Source: Arenibacter latericius DSM 15913
GTDB taxonomy: Bacteria > Bacteroidota > Bacteroidia > Flavobacteriales > Flavobacteriaceae
DNA length: 64,000 bases
Assembly: GCF_000424985.1 (NCBI RefSeq)
Contig: NZ_KE384290.1
Location: 1 to 64,000 of the forward strand
Reading direction: 5' to 3'
Shown: positions 46,537-54,656 of the stretch, piece after piece
How the letters are laid out: each line of letters begins with the position of its first letter
How positions within the stretch are numbered: the first letter of the stretch is position 1
The notes under the pieces: generated by a model
What the model saw: only the letters and a program-made list of their open reading frames with translations
The model's database searches: none
What the model was told of the DNA's origin: nothing
Translations under genes and position numbers: made by a program

Positions 46537-47640
46537 TTACTGATATTGTATTTCTGGATTTTTGCCCAATTCTTTCAAATGTTTGAAATGCGAAATTATA
46601 GCTTTTCTTGTAGTTTCATATTCGTTGTAAGGCAAATTAAATTCATTTGCAGTCTCTTTAACAATTTTGGCAATTTTTGTGTAATGTATATGACTTATGT
46701 TCGGGAAGATGTGGTGTTCTACCTGATGATTAAGTCCGCCTGTAAACCAGTTAACAATTCTGTTATTGGTGCCAAAATTTACCGTAGTAAATAGTTGATG
46801 AATTGCCCAAGTATTTTTCATGCTACCGTCTTCTGAAGGAAGTGGGGTGTCTGCATGATCTACAACATGTGCTAATTGGAATACCACACTTAAGATAACT
46901 CCCGCAACATAGTGCATAATAAAGAATCCTAATAAGATTTTCCACCAAGCGATATCAAGGAATAGCATGGGGATAAGAATCCAAATTGTTAGGTAGATAA
47001 GTTTAGTAACCACTAGTAGGCTCCAGTTTAATACTGGGCTAGGGAACTTACCATAAGACAATTTTCTTTTGGTGTATCGGTACATTTGCTGGAAATCAGT
47101 AGTGATTGCCCAGTTAAACGTTAGTAGTCCATATAGTAAAATAGAGTAATAATGCTGAAACTTGTGAAATCTATGCCATTTAGCATGCTTAGAGAATCTT
47201 AAGATTCGCCCTGCTTCAAGGTCTTCATCATGTTCGTGAATATTGGTGTAAGTGTGGTGTAGTACGTTATGTTGTACTTGCCAGTTATAAACGTTTCCTG
47301 CCAATATATAAATACTGCCGCCCATAATCTTATTCACCCATTTTTTATTGGAGTAAGCACCGTGATTACCATCGTGCATAACGTTCATTCCAACACCTGC
47401 CATGCCTATTCCCATAACAATGGTTAGGAGTAGGTTGGCCCAATTAGGTAGGCCTAGTGTTAATATAGAGAAGTAAGGGGCTAAAAACAGCGTGAACATA
47501 ATAGCTGTTTTTAAATGGAGTTTCCAGTTGCCTGTTTTTTTAATGTTATTTTCCTTAAAGTAATCGTTAACTCTTTTATTTAATGTTCTGAAAAACTGAG
47601 CTGAATCTTTTCTAGAAAATCGAATGGTTTTATTTTCCAT
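46537..47640 (-). CDS. Membrane fatty-acid (acyl-CoA/acyl-lipid) desaturase
   Basis: The 367-residue protein has the three histidine boxes of membrane di-iron desaturases: HDGNH (89-93), HNVLHH (124-129) and HQVEHH (305-310), plus transmembrane helices around 48-85 and 205-260. The HQVEHH form is typical of front-end/linoleoyl-type desaturases. It inserts double bonds into fatty acyl chains, which suits control of membrane fluidity in the cold. It is divergent from rsmG. Confidence 0.92.
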   Translation of the reverse strand: MENKTIRFSRKDSAQFFRTLNKRVNDYFKENNIKKTGNWKLHLKTAIMFTLFLAPYFSILTLGLPNWANLLLTIVMGIGMAGVGMNVMHDGNHGAYSNKKWVNKIMGGSIYILAGNVYNWQVQHNVLHHTYTNIHEHDEDLEAGRILRFSKHAKWHRFHKFQHYYSILLYGLLTFNWAITTDFQQMYRYTKRKLSYGKFPSPVLNWSLLVVTKLIYLTIWILIPMLFLDIAWWKILLGFFIMHYVAGVILSVVFQLAHVVDHADTPLPSEDGSMKNTWAIHQLFTTVNFGTNNRIVNWFTGGLNHQVEHHIFPNISHIHYTKIAKIVKETANEFNLPYNEYETTRKAIISHFKHLKELGKNPEIQYQ

Positions 47641-47726
47641 GATTTAATTTTTTGTAAATATACGGTAAATGTAAAAAAAATGTTATTTAGGTGTCGTTAA
47701 AACGAAGCCAATGGTTAGTAAATTAT

Positions 47727-47734
47727 TATTTTTG
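47727..47734 (+). promoter_or_regulatory. Putative -7 promoter element of rsmG
   Basis: TATTTTTG is a perfect TAnnTTTG 19 bp before the start codon, implying a short leader. No -33 TTTG is seen at the expected distance. Confidence 0.4.
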
Positions 47735-47753
47735 GCACTAATTTATTAAATAT

Positions 47754-48389
47754 ATGGATCTTACTATTATCTATAAATATTTTCCCAATCTAACGGAGCA
47801 TCAAAAAGAACAATTTACCAAGTTGCAAGATGTATACCAGGATTGGAATGTGAAAATTAATGTGGTCTCTAGAAAGGACATAGATGAGCTTTATATTCGC
47901 CACGTTTTACATTCATTGGCAATTGCTAAATTTCAGCAATTTGCTCCAAATACCCATGTCTTAGATGTTGGTACTGGAGGTGGATTTCCTGGTATTCCCT
48001 TAGCAATTTTATTTCCAGAAACCCAATTTGTTTTGGTAGATGCTATCGGTAAGAAGATTAAAGTAGTACAAGAGGTAATAGATAATTTAGATATCACTAA
48101 TGTTACCGCTATTCATTCTCGAGTAGAGGAGTTGGATCGGCAGTTCGATTTTATCGTTAGTCGCGCCGTAGCAGCTATGCCAACATTTGTGCATTGGGTG
48201 AAAGGAAAAATAAAAAAGGACTCTGTCCATGATCGTAAAAACGGTATCCTTTACCTTAAAGGTGGGGATTTAGAAGAAGAACTAAAAGAATATCGAACCG
48301 TAGAAGTATACCCGATATCGGATTATTTTGAGGAGGAGTTTTTTGAAACTAAAAAATTGGTTTACCTCCCTATGAAGTATAAAGGCTAA
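47754..48389 (+). CDS. rsmG: 16S rRNA (guanine(527)-N7)-methyltransferase
   Basis: The 211-residue GidB-family enzyme has the SAM-binding loop VLDVGTGGGFPGIPLAI and the motif QFDFIVSRAVAAMPTF. The N-terminal WNVKINVVSRKDIDELYIRHVLHSLA is also diagnostic. It methylates G527 of 16S rRNA. Length is normal. It is a single gene convergent with pruA. Confidence 0.96.
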   Translation: MDLTIIYKYFPNLTEHQKEQFTKLQDVYQDWNVKINVVSRKDIDELYIRHVLHSLAIAKFQQFAPNTHVLDVGTGGGFPGIPLAILFPETQFVLVDAIGKKIKVVQEVIDNLDITNVTAIHSRVEELDRQFDFIVSRAVAAMPTFVHWVKGKIKKDSVHDRKNGILYLKGGDLEEELKEYRTVEVYPISDYFEEEFFETKKLVYLPMKYKG

Positions 48390-48615
48390 AGTTTTAGCAT
48401 TAATTGATACGAATCTCTACAGCGTTTAGCATATTCTTTAAGGAGTTTGGGGAAGTTTGTTGCCCAAGAAGAAATTTCTAAGTTTGTTCTGTTATGGGTT
48501 GTTGGTTTGTACATGATGTTACTGTTTTAGGTTGCCTGCATATAGGCTCCTTACTGTAACGTGAAATTTTAAAAGATATTGTGTTTTAAAGAGAGTTATT
48601 TTCTTCTGTTTAATA

Positions 48616-48662
48616 AAAATAAAATACCCGTAGCGCTATGAGCACTACGGGTATTTTATTTT
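48616..48662. terminator. Bidirectional terminator between rsmG and pruA
   Basis: An 18-bp perfect stem (AAAATAAAATACCCGTAG with its complement at 48645-48662) encloses an 11-nt loop, with A- and T-rich flanks on both strands. It sits 13 bp past the pruA stop, so it mainly serves pruA. Confidence 0.93.
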
Positions 48663-48675
48663 AATGCGATTTGTA

Positions 48676-50304
48676 TTATCCTAGGAACGGATATCTATAA
48701 TCTGTTGGTGTTACAAAAGTCTCCTTAATTAATCTTGGAGATACCCATCGCAATAAGTTTTGTGCAGATCCGGCTTTATCATTAGTTCCAGAAGCTCTTG
48801 CACCGCCAAAAGGTTGCTGTCCTACTACAGCACCGGTAGGCTTGTCATTAATATAGAAGTTACCTGCGCAGTTCTGTAAGGCTTTAGTGGCCTCTTCTAT
48901 GGAGTAACGATCGGCAGAGATAACGGCTCCTGTAAGCGCGTATTCAGAAGTGCTGTCTACTAATTTTAAAGTTTCAGACCAGTCTTTATCCTCGTAAACG
49001 TAAATGGTTACTACCGGCCCAAAAAGCTCAGTTTCCATTGTAGTGTAGTTAGGATCTGTAGTAACGATTACTGTAGGTTCTATAAAGTAACCTTTGGATT
49101 TATCGTAATTACCACCTGAAACAATAGTAGCCTTTTTATCTTTTTTTGCTTGGTCTATGTACTTGGCCAGTTTGTCAAAAGAGGCTTCGTGGATAACTGC
49201 AGTTATAAAATTCCCCATATTTTCTGGAGAACCTGGTTTGTTCATAGAATTTAAATCTTCTTTTACCAACTCTAAGATTTCGTTGGAAATAGATTTAGGA
49301 AGGTATACTCTAGAAGCGGCGCTACATTTTTGTCCTTGAAATTCAAAGGCACCTCTAACAATAGCAGTAGCAACTTGTTTTGTATTGGCTGTAGGATGCG
49401 CAATTATAAAGTCTTTTCCTCCTGTTTCACCAACAATTCTTGGGTAGGTTTTGTAGGTGTCAATGTTGTTTCCAATCTGCTTCCATAGCGATTTAAATAC
49501 CTGGGTAGATCCTGTATAGTGAAGGCCAGCAAAGTCTGGACTATCTAAAGCAACTTTGGTAATCATAACTGGATCACCATATACAACATTAATTACTCCG
49601 TCTGGTACTCCAGCTTCCTTAAAAATGTCTACAATTACTTTTGCAGAATAGATTTGGCTGTCGCTAGGTTTCCATAATACTACGTTCCCCATCATGGCAG
49701 CACTGGCAGGAAGGTTTCCTGCAATGGCGGTAAAGTTAAACGGGGTAATGGCGTAAACAAAACCTTCTAGTGGTCTGTATTCTACACGGTTCCAAATGCC
49801 TTCTGAAGATTCTGGTTGATCTCCATAAATCTGAGACATATACTCCACATTAAAACGAAGGAAATCTATTAGCTCACATGCCGAATCAATTTCTGCCTGA
49901 TGAATGGTCTTTGATTGAGCAATCATAGTTGCTGCATTAATCTTTGCTCTATAAGGTCCTGCAATTAATTCTGCAGCTTTCAAGAAAATAGAGGCTCGTT
50001 GCTCCCAAGGAAGGTTGGCCCATTTCTCGCGGGCTTCCAAGGCGTTTTCAATGGCTTCGGAAACATGTTTCTTTTCTGCAAGGTGATATTGCCCTACAAT
50101 GTGTTGGTGGTCATGTGGAGGAGACATCGGCTTGGTGTTGCCGGTTCTTACCTCTTTGTTTCCAATATACATTGGGACATCTACAGTAGTGTTAAAGTAG
50201 CTGTTGTATTGTATTAATACTTCTTCCCGCTCTGGAGATCCGGGTTTGTAGCTCTTTATTGGCTCATTATATGCTGTAGGTACTTGAAAAAAACCTTTAC
50301 CCAT
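48676..50304 (-). CDS. pruA: L-glutamate gamma-semialdehyde (P5C) dehydrogenase
   Basis: The 542-residue NAD-dependent aldehyde dehydrogenase oxidises P5C/glutamate semialdehyde to glutamate in proline catabolism. Cys327 (FQGQKCSAASR) is the nucleophile and Glu293 (GETGGKD) the general base. N-terminal HDH and ITPFNFTAI motifs match single-function P5CDH of the RocA/ALDH4A1 type. No proline dehydrogenase gene is adjacent. The promoter carries a palindrome that suggests specific control. Confidence 0.95.
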   Translation of the reverse strand: MGKGFFQVPTAYNEPIKSYKPGSPEREEVLIQYNSYFNTTVDVPMYIGNKEVRTGNTKPMSPPHDHQHIVGQYHLAEKKHVSEAIENALEAREKWANLPWEQRASIFLKAAELIAGPYRAKINAATMIAQSKTIHQAEIDSACELIDFLRFNVEYMSQIYGDQPESSEGIWNRVEYRPLEGFVYAITPFNFTAIAGNLPASAAMMGNVVLWKPSDSQIYSAKVIVDIFKEAGVPDGVINVVYGDPVMITKVALDSPDFAGLHYTGSTQVFKSLWKQIGNNIDTYKTYPRIVGETGGKDFIIAHPTANTKQVATAIVRGAFEFQGQKCSAASRVYLPKSISNEILELVKEDLNSMNKPGSPENMGNFITAVIHEASFDKLAKYIDQAKKDKKATIVSGGNYDKSKGYFIEPTVIVTTDPNYTTMETELFGPVVTIYVYEDKDWSETLKLVDSTSEYALTGAVISADRYSIEEATKALQNCAGNFYINDKPTGAVVGQQPFGGARASGTNDKAGSAQNLLRWVSPRLIKETFVTPTDYRYPFLG

Positions 50305-50333
50305 AATTATGATTTTATATATTAATTTTCAAG

Positions 50334-50353
50334 CAAAGGTACTAAAAGTACCT
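50334..50353 (-). promoter_or_regulatory. pruA promoter overlapped by a perfect palindrome
   Basis: The minus strand reads TACCTTTG (50334-50341), a perfect TAnnTTTG, with GGTTTT ending 20 bp upstream as a -33 region. Overlapping it is AGGTACT-AAA-AGTACCT (50337-50353), a perfect 7-bp inverted repeat. A protein bound there would cover the promoter, so this is a likely operator. The regulator is unknown. Confidence 0.55.
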
Positions 50354-50530
50354 ACGATATTAAAACCTGATAACATGGTATTACAAGTTTTAATAGGGGG
50401 AGTTTTTAGAGGGTATTTCGGATTATGACCAATTGTTCTGTTTATGCAAACAATGTATCTTAAATAATTTTCGAATAGTAAATTTTTTCTATAAATGTTT
50501 ATCTGAGTCTTACCCAAGTATATTTTTTCA

Positions 50531-50877
50531 TTTTCTTTGCTTGTCCAAAGAAAACGAACAGGGCCTTAAAGCGAAGGTACTGTGTACCTTTGATTTAAGG
50601 AGCCAGCTGTAGCGATGGCCCGCGCGCCAACTGGCCCCTCTCTACAAATGCAAATCGTTGCATTTTCCGATCGGTCCTGATGAATTTTTTAGATGGAATC
50701 TAAAAAACGGATTCAAAACTCCGCGCTTTTTTGGATATAAAAAAGCTGAATCTCGGAGCTTTTGAATCCTATTCTGCGGATAAGGAAAATAAATCAAGAA
50801 GCCTTATAGCAAAGGTTTTCGGCTTACTTTCTTTTTTAGTCGAAAATCTGTAGATTTAAGGAAAGAAGAATTAAGCC
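50531..50877. repeat. Hairpin-rich intergenic element of unknown type
   Basis: Successive inverted repeats, all read directly: TTTTCTTTG/CAAAGAAAA (50531-50554, 9 bp, 6-nt loop); CCTTAAA+AAGGTAC with complements (50564-50600, 14 bp, 3x3 internal loop); GCCAG/CTGGC (50602-50635); AAATGCAA/TTGCATTT (50646-50665, 8 bp); TTTTTTAGA/TCTAAAAAA (50685-50707, 9 bp); a nested palindrome at 50711-50767 (ATTCAAAA and CTCCG arms around GCTTTTTT/AAAAAAGC); ATAAGG/CCTTAT (50780-50807); GGCTTA/TAAGCC (50821-50877) enclosing AAATCT/AGATTT. It has no coding frame, and its local GC around 50600-50640 is much higher than its surroundings. I recall intergenic elements opening with a similar CTTTG/CAAAG hairpin in other Bacteroidota but cannot confirm it. 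Confidence 0.65.
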
Positions 50878-51157
50878 TAGTTTTGTTTAAATACTTTTTT
50901 ATTCATCTCCTTCTTTATTGCTTTTTAAAGGAATTCATGAATGCTGAGCATTTCATTAATGGAAAAGTATTGATATGTCAATAAAGGAAGATTCTTGCCA
51001 TTGCTCCTTCCTGTTAATTTAAGTCTTACACAATTTTTGAGCTTGGCCCAGTATTTCTAGAAGTAGATGTGTTTAAAATAGTGGTGTAGAGATAAAGCAT
51101 AGCAAAACCTTGCACTAACAAGCTAAGTTTGCTAATAAATCTGATTTCCTGGGATGT

Positions 51158-51544
51158 TTAATTCAGTGCGAAAGGTGCGCTAAATTTAAAAGTAGGGATA
51201 TATACTCTAAATATTTCAGAAGTAGCTAGGGTTACCATATTGTAATGCCCTTTCATAGCGCCAACAGTTGAAGCTAATAGGCAGCCAGAAGTGTATGTGT
51301 GAGATTCACCTGGGTTAATAACAGGTTTTTGTCCAATGACTCCTTCCCCGTCTAAAATTTCTAATTCATTTAATGAATCATAAATACGCCAATGACGAGA
51401 GGTAAGTTGTACTGGTTTTTTACTTTGGTTTTCAATGGTTATCGTATACCCAAAGGCGTAGTGCATTTTATAATTCTTAAAAAATGTACCTTCGAAAGAA
51501 GTGCTAACTGAAATTTTTATGCCTTTGGTTACCTGTGTAATCAT
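51158..51544 (-). CDS. apaG: ApaG-domain protein
   Basis: The 128-residue protein is a single ApaG/FxA-like immunoglobulin fold, with the motif YTITIENQSKKPVQLTSRHW, the loop VIGQKPVINPGESHTYTSGC and the segment AMKGHYNMV. Bacterial ApaG was linked to Co2+/Mg2+ efflux and nucleotide polyphosphate levels in enterobacteria, but the molecular function is not settled. It stands downstream of the T9SS plug gene. Confidence 0.95.
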   Translation of the reverse strand: MITQVTKGIKISVSTSFEGTFFKNYKMHYAFGYTITIENQSKKPVQLTSRHWRIYDSLNELEILDGEGVIGQKPVINPGESHTYTSGCLLASTVGAMKGHYNMVTLATSEIFRVYIPTFKFSAPFALN

Positions 51545-51910
51545 AAGATTCTCATCTAAACTAATTAATAAATAAGCTAATTCTATCGGTAATACTAATC
51601 GGTGTCTGGCTTAAACTAAATAAACCCTTTGATGTAAACTTATTTCTATTGAAATGTTCCATCATTAGGACTAGCAATAAAAAAAACCGTCGACTTAATA
51701 AAGGAATTTTCAAAAATACAAAGAATTATTCCTATGCTATTAACTTTAACGACGGGGATTGTTAATCTGTTATCAGACAGCAAGATATAGAAGAATAAAT
51801 AAAGAGAGAAAATAATTAACATATAATCGGTGTAATAGCTTCAATCTTAGGTCTTCTTCACCACGATAATGTGTCGATGTGGTGTATGGGTTTTTATATT
51901 TGCTCTAATT
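51545..51910. other. 366-bp intergenic region plug gene to apaG
   Basis: It holds a terminator-like structure at 51679-51755 and, close to the plug gene stop, CACCAC/GTGGTG (51859-51884, 14-nt loop). No gene or RNA family is recognised. An apaG promoter must lie between 51545 and 51680, but no perfect -7 box was found. Confidence 0.45.
51679..51755 (-). terminator. Branched terminator-like structure downstream of the plug gene
   Basis: CCGTCG (51687-51692) pairs with CGACGG (51750-51755), closing a 57-nt region that contains the nested AGGAAT/ATTCCT pair (51702-51733). On the minus strand the outer stem is followed by eight T residues (51679-51686), as in an intrinsic terminator, but the large branched loop is unusual. 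Confidence 0.6.
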
Positions 51911-53155
51911 TTAGTTGGTAATGCTTCTGGAGTTTGCTGATCCAATACCTATGAGGCTGTCATGTTGTTCTCCAAATTGCCTGTAATAAACTAGGATTAA
52001 GTACTTGTTTTCCGTAAAATGAAAGTTTCCAGATATGGTATTTTTGTCTAAGGTGCCGTCTTGGCGTAGCATCACATATTTGTAATTGTAAAATCCCTGC
52101 TTCATTTTGAGGGTGGCTTCCATATTTCCTGTCGCTTCATTATAGGTCATTAGATTCTCCTCGTTTAGATCGTAATTATTAAATTTTCCATAGACGTAAA
52201 CGTCATTCAAGCCAATTTTTTCTGTATACGGCAATTTAAAATGTACATAAGTGTACTCTGCTTCTCTAGATGCTTCTGGTCCTTGAAGTGTCCTGATTAC
52301 AAAATCTCCATTAATATCTGGGTAATAGGTATAGGGTCTGTCGTCTCTAAAATAATCTGTAAACAGAAAATGGTTGTAAAGGTCGGTTAGTGCTATTCTA
52401 GAAATAGAAGAGCTAGGGGCTCGTAAGTCCTTAGTGTCAAAATTAAAATACTCATTACCGCCAAAAAAGCTAGTTTCTTTATCGTATTTGTACACCAGTT
52501 CATTGCCTAAAATAAACTGAGGAGGTAGGTTGTTTATAGCGGTGGCCCACTGATCATTTTGTATGATAGTTATTTTAACCTCTTTTTTAGGATTTGTAAG
52601 AGGGGAGTTTTGGGTGTTGATGTTGAACTGAACTACTTGTTTTTCGTTTATGTAGTTAAAGTCTTTAGATCGTTTAACTACGCCGCCTACCTTTACTCTA
52701 TCTTCATATACCAGAAATCTGCGAGAAAACTGAATTTCATCATAACTGTTATAAATTTCTAAAATATAATTGCCACTAACCTTTAGTTGGGTATACTCAT
52801 TGGGGATGCTGAGCTTATAGTTAGAATAGGGTTGTAAGGTAGAATAGCTGTTCTGGTAATCGGTTATACGTTCATTGTCCATCCCTTGAATGTATTGTGA
52901 TTTTAACAGGGATGAGGTGGTCCAATCATAATTGCAGTGAACAATTTTATAGTAGTAATCTTGTTCGCTAGCAAGGAGGTCGTCAAATTCTAGAAATATA
53001 GATTCTCCAAGGGGAACTATTGGGAATTGGTCATCCGTACTCCCTTTAAAAATGATGGATTTTATATGGTTGGGTGCGTTTATTTCTTCCAGTACCTGTG
53101 CGTGATTAGAAATACTGAAAACTAAGAAGAAAGCAACGCTAATTATTCTGTGCAT
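51911..53155 (-). CDS. Type IX secretion system plug protein (DUF5103)
   Basis: With the ATG at 53155 the protein has a signal peptide ending NHAQ. The mature protein begins with the DUF5103/T9SS_plug N-terminal domain (IVPLGESIFLEFDDLLASEQDYYYKIVHCNYDW region) and ends with the second domain (YVYGKFNNYDLNEENLM). In the Flavobacterium translocon structure this protein plugs the periplasmic side of the SprA pore. The longer frame starts at a TTG and is not supported. I recall the pairing with apaG in other flavobacteria. Confidence 0.87.
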   Translation of the reverse strand: MHRIISVAFFLVFSISNHAQVLEEINAPNHIKSIIFKGSTDDQFPIVPLGESIFLEFDDLLASEQDYYYKIVHCNYDWTTSSLLKSQYIQGMDNERITDYQNSYSTLQPYSNYKLSIPNEYTQLKVSGNYILEIYNSYDEIQFSRRFLVYEDRVKVGGVVKRSKDFNYINEKQVVQFNINTQNSPLTNPKKEVKITIIQNDQWATAINNLPPQFILGNELVYKYDKETSFFGGNEYFNFDTKDLRAPSSSISRIALTDLYNHFLFTDYFRDDRPYTYYPDINGDFVIRTLQGPEASREAEYTYVHFKLPYTEKIGLNDVYVYGKFNNYDLNEENLMTYNEATGNMEATLKMKQGFYNYKYVMLRQDGTLDKNTISGNFHFTENKYLILVYYRQFGEQHDSLIGIGSANSRSITN

Positions 53156-53263
53156 CTGGCCAAATTTTAGGGTAAAGGTAAGCAAAAAGGGTGCCTAATG
53201 ACCATTGGCGCGACCAAACACCAAATTTATCGACATTTATTATGAAAACTTTTTATTAAGTGC

Positions 53264-53271
53264 TAAATTTG
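53264..53271 (+). promoter_or_regulatory. Promoter -7 element of the nqr operon
   Basis: TAAATTTG followed by C is a perfect TAnnTTTGC match, 33 bp before the nqrA start codon. The -33 region is TTTA-like about 23 bp upstream. Confidence 0.55.
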
Positions 53272-53304
53272 CACGAAATTTTGATAACCTAAGGTCTACT
53301 AAAT

Positions 53305-54654
53305 ATGTCAAAAGACATTCGAATTAAGAAAGGCTTGAACATTAATCTTGTTGGTGAAGCGGAAAAGTCAGTTTCCAAGGCAGTAGCGAGTAATGTTTAC
53401 GCGATCAATCTTCTAGAATTTCACGGAGTTACTCCCAAAATGTTAGTTAAGCAAGGTGCTGAGGTGAAGGCAGGTGAGCCACTGTTTTTTAATAAAGACG
53501 TGGAAAACATGCAATTTGTCTCACCAGTTAGTGGAGAACTAATTGAAGTGGAGAGAGGTGCGAGAAGAAGAATATTGTCGCTAAAAATTTTAGCTGATAA
53601 GAATCAGGAATCAATTGAGCACACCCCAATTTCCTCAGGCAGTAGTACGGAGGAAATAAAGGCTTTGCTATTAAAATCGGGTTGTTGGCCGTTTGTTAAA
53701 CAACGTCCATACGATATTATAGCAAATCCGGAAGTGACTCCTAAAGCCATTTTTGTTTCGGCTTATGTAACCAGTCCTTTAGCAGCGAGCTTAGAGTTTT
53801 CGCTAAAAGGAAAGGATAAGGAGATTCAAGCAGCATTGAATGCCTTGGGGAAACTTACTCCAGGGAAGGTTCATGTGTCTGTAGGTAAAGGTTCTGATTC
53901 TATCTTCTCTAAAATGGAGGGGGTTGAGTTACATAAAGTGTCTGGGCCGCATCCAGCAGGATTGGTAGGGACTCAGATCAATAAGATAGATCCTATCAAT
54001 AAAGGAGAGACGGTGTGGACTGTTGCTCCTCAAGACCTTGTGATTATAGGGGAGTTGTTGCTTACTGGGAAATTTAATCCTGAGCGAGTGATTGCTTTAG
54101 TAGGTTCTTCTGTAAAAGCACCAAAATACTATACTACTAAAATTGGAGCTGAGGTTTCTACTTTCCTTTATGCAAGTGGTGTAAACTCAGAGAATTTTAG
54201 GGTTATTAATGGAGATGTGCTTACTGGTGGTAAATCCCAACCAGACGGTCATCTAGGATTTTATAACAATACCGTAAGTGTTATTCCAGAAGGAGATGAT
54301 TACGAATTCTTCGGTTGGAATAAGCCTGTATTCGATAAGATATCATCTACCAGATCACTTACTTTTTCTTGGTTGCAGCCAAATAAAAAATACGATTTAG
54401 ATACCAATACTAACGGGGAGTACAGAAATTTTGTGCTTACTGGTTTTTATGAGGAGGTTTTCCCAATGGATATTTATCCTTTACAGCTTTTAAAGGCGTG
54501 TATGGTGAAAGATATTGATGAGATGGAACAACTAGGTCTGTATGAGGTGGCTCCAGAAGATTTTGCACTTACTGAATTTATTTGTGTCTCTAAACAGCCC
54601 CATCAGCAGATTATTAGGGAAGGGTTGGATTTATTATATAAAGAAATAGGATAA
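53305..54654 (+). CDS. nqrA: Na+-translocating NADH:quinone reductase subunit A
   Basis: The 449-residue cytoplasmic-side subunit has NqrA signatures IRIKKGLNINLVGEAEK, VSGPHPAGLVGTQINKIDPINKGETVW and PMDIYPLQLLKACMVKDIDEMEQLGLYEV. It takes part in quinone binding in the six-subunit sodium pump that oxidises NADH and reduces menaquinone. It is first in the nqrABCDEF operon, with a good promoter upstream. Confidence 0.97.
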   Translation: MSKDIRIKKGLNINLVGEAEKSVSKAVASNVYAINLLEFHGVTPKMLVKQGAEVKAGEPLFFNKDVENMQFVSPVSGELIEVERGARRRILSLKILADKNQESIEHTPISSGSSTEEIKALLLKSGCWPFVKQRPYDIIANPEVTPKAIFVSAYVTSPLAASLEFSLKGKDKEIQAALNALGKLTPGKVHVSVGKGSDSIFSKMEGVELHKVSGPHPAGLVGTQINKIDPINKGETVWTVAPQDLVIIGELLLTGKFNPERVIALVGSSVKAPKYYTTKIGAEVSTFLYASGVNSENFRVINGDVLTGGKSQPDGHLGFYNNTVSVIPEGDDYEFFGWNKPVFDKISSTRSLTFSWLQPNKKYDLDTNTNGEYRNFVLTGFYEEVFPMDIYPLQLLKACMVKDIDEMEQLGLYEVAPEDFALTEFICVSKQPHQQIIREGLDLLYKEIG

Positions 54655-54656
54655 AG

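Larger units (their letters stand above)
50305..51157. other. 853-bp non-coding region upstream of pruA
   Basis: Between apaG and pruA, both leftward, there is no supportable gene. The proximal part holds the pruA promoter. The middle, 50531-50877, is a dense hairpin island described separately. The rest (50880-51157) is AT-rich with no recognised element. Confidence 0.6.

Noticed and set aside
46387-46794. 135-codon open frame on the plus strand
   Set aside because: Antisense to the aminotransferase and desaturase genes, and crosses both.
53156-53185. TTG start for the plug protein
   Set aside because: The ATG at 53155 begins a normal signal peptide.
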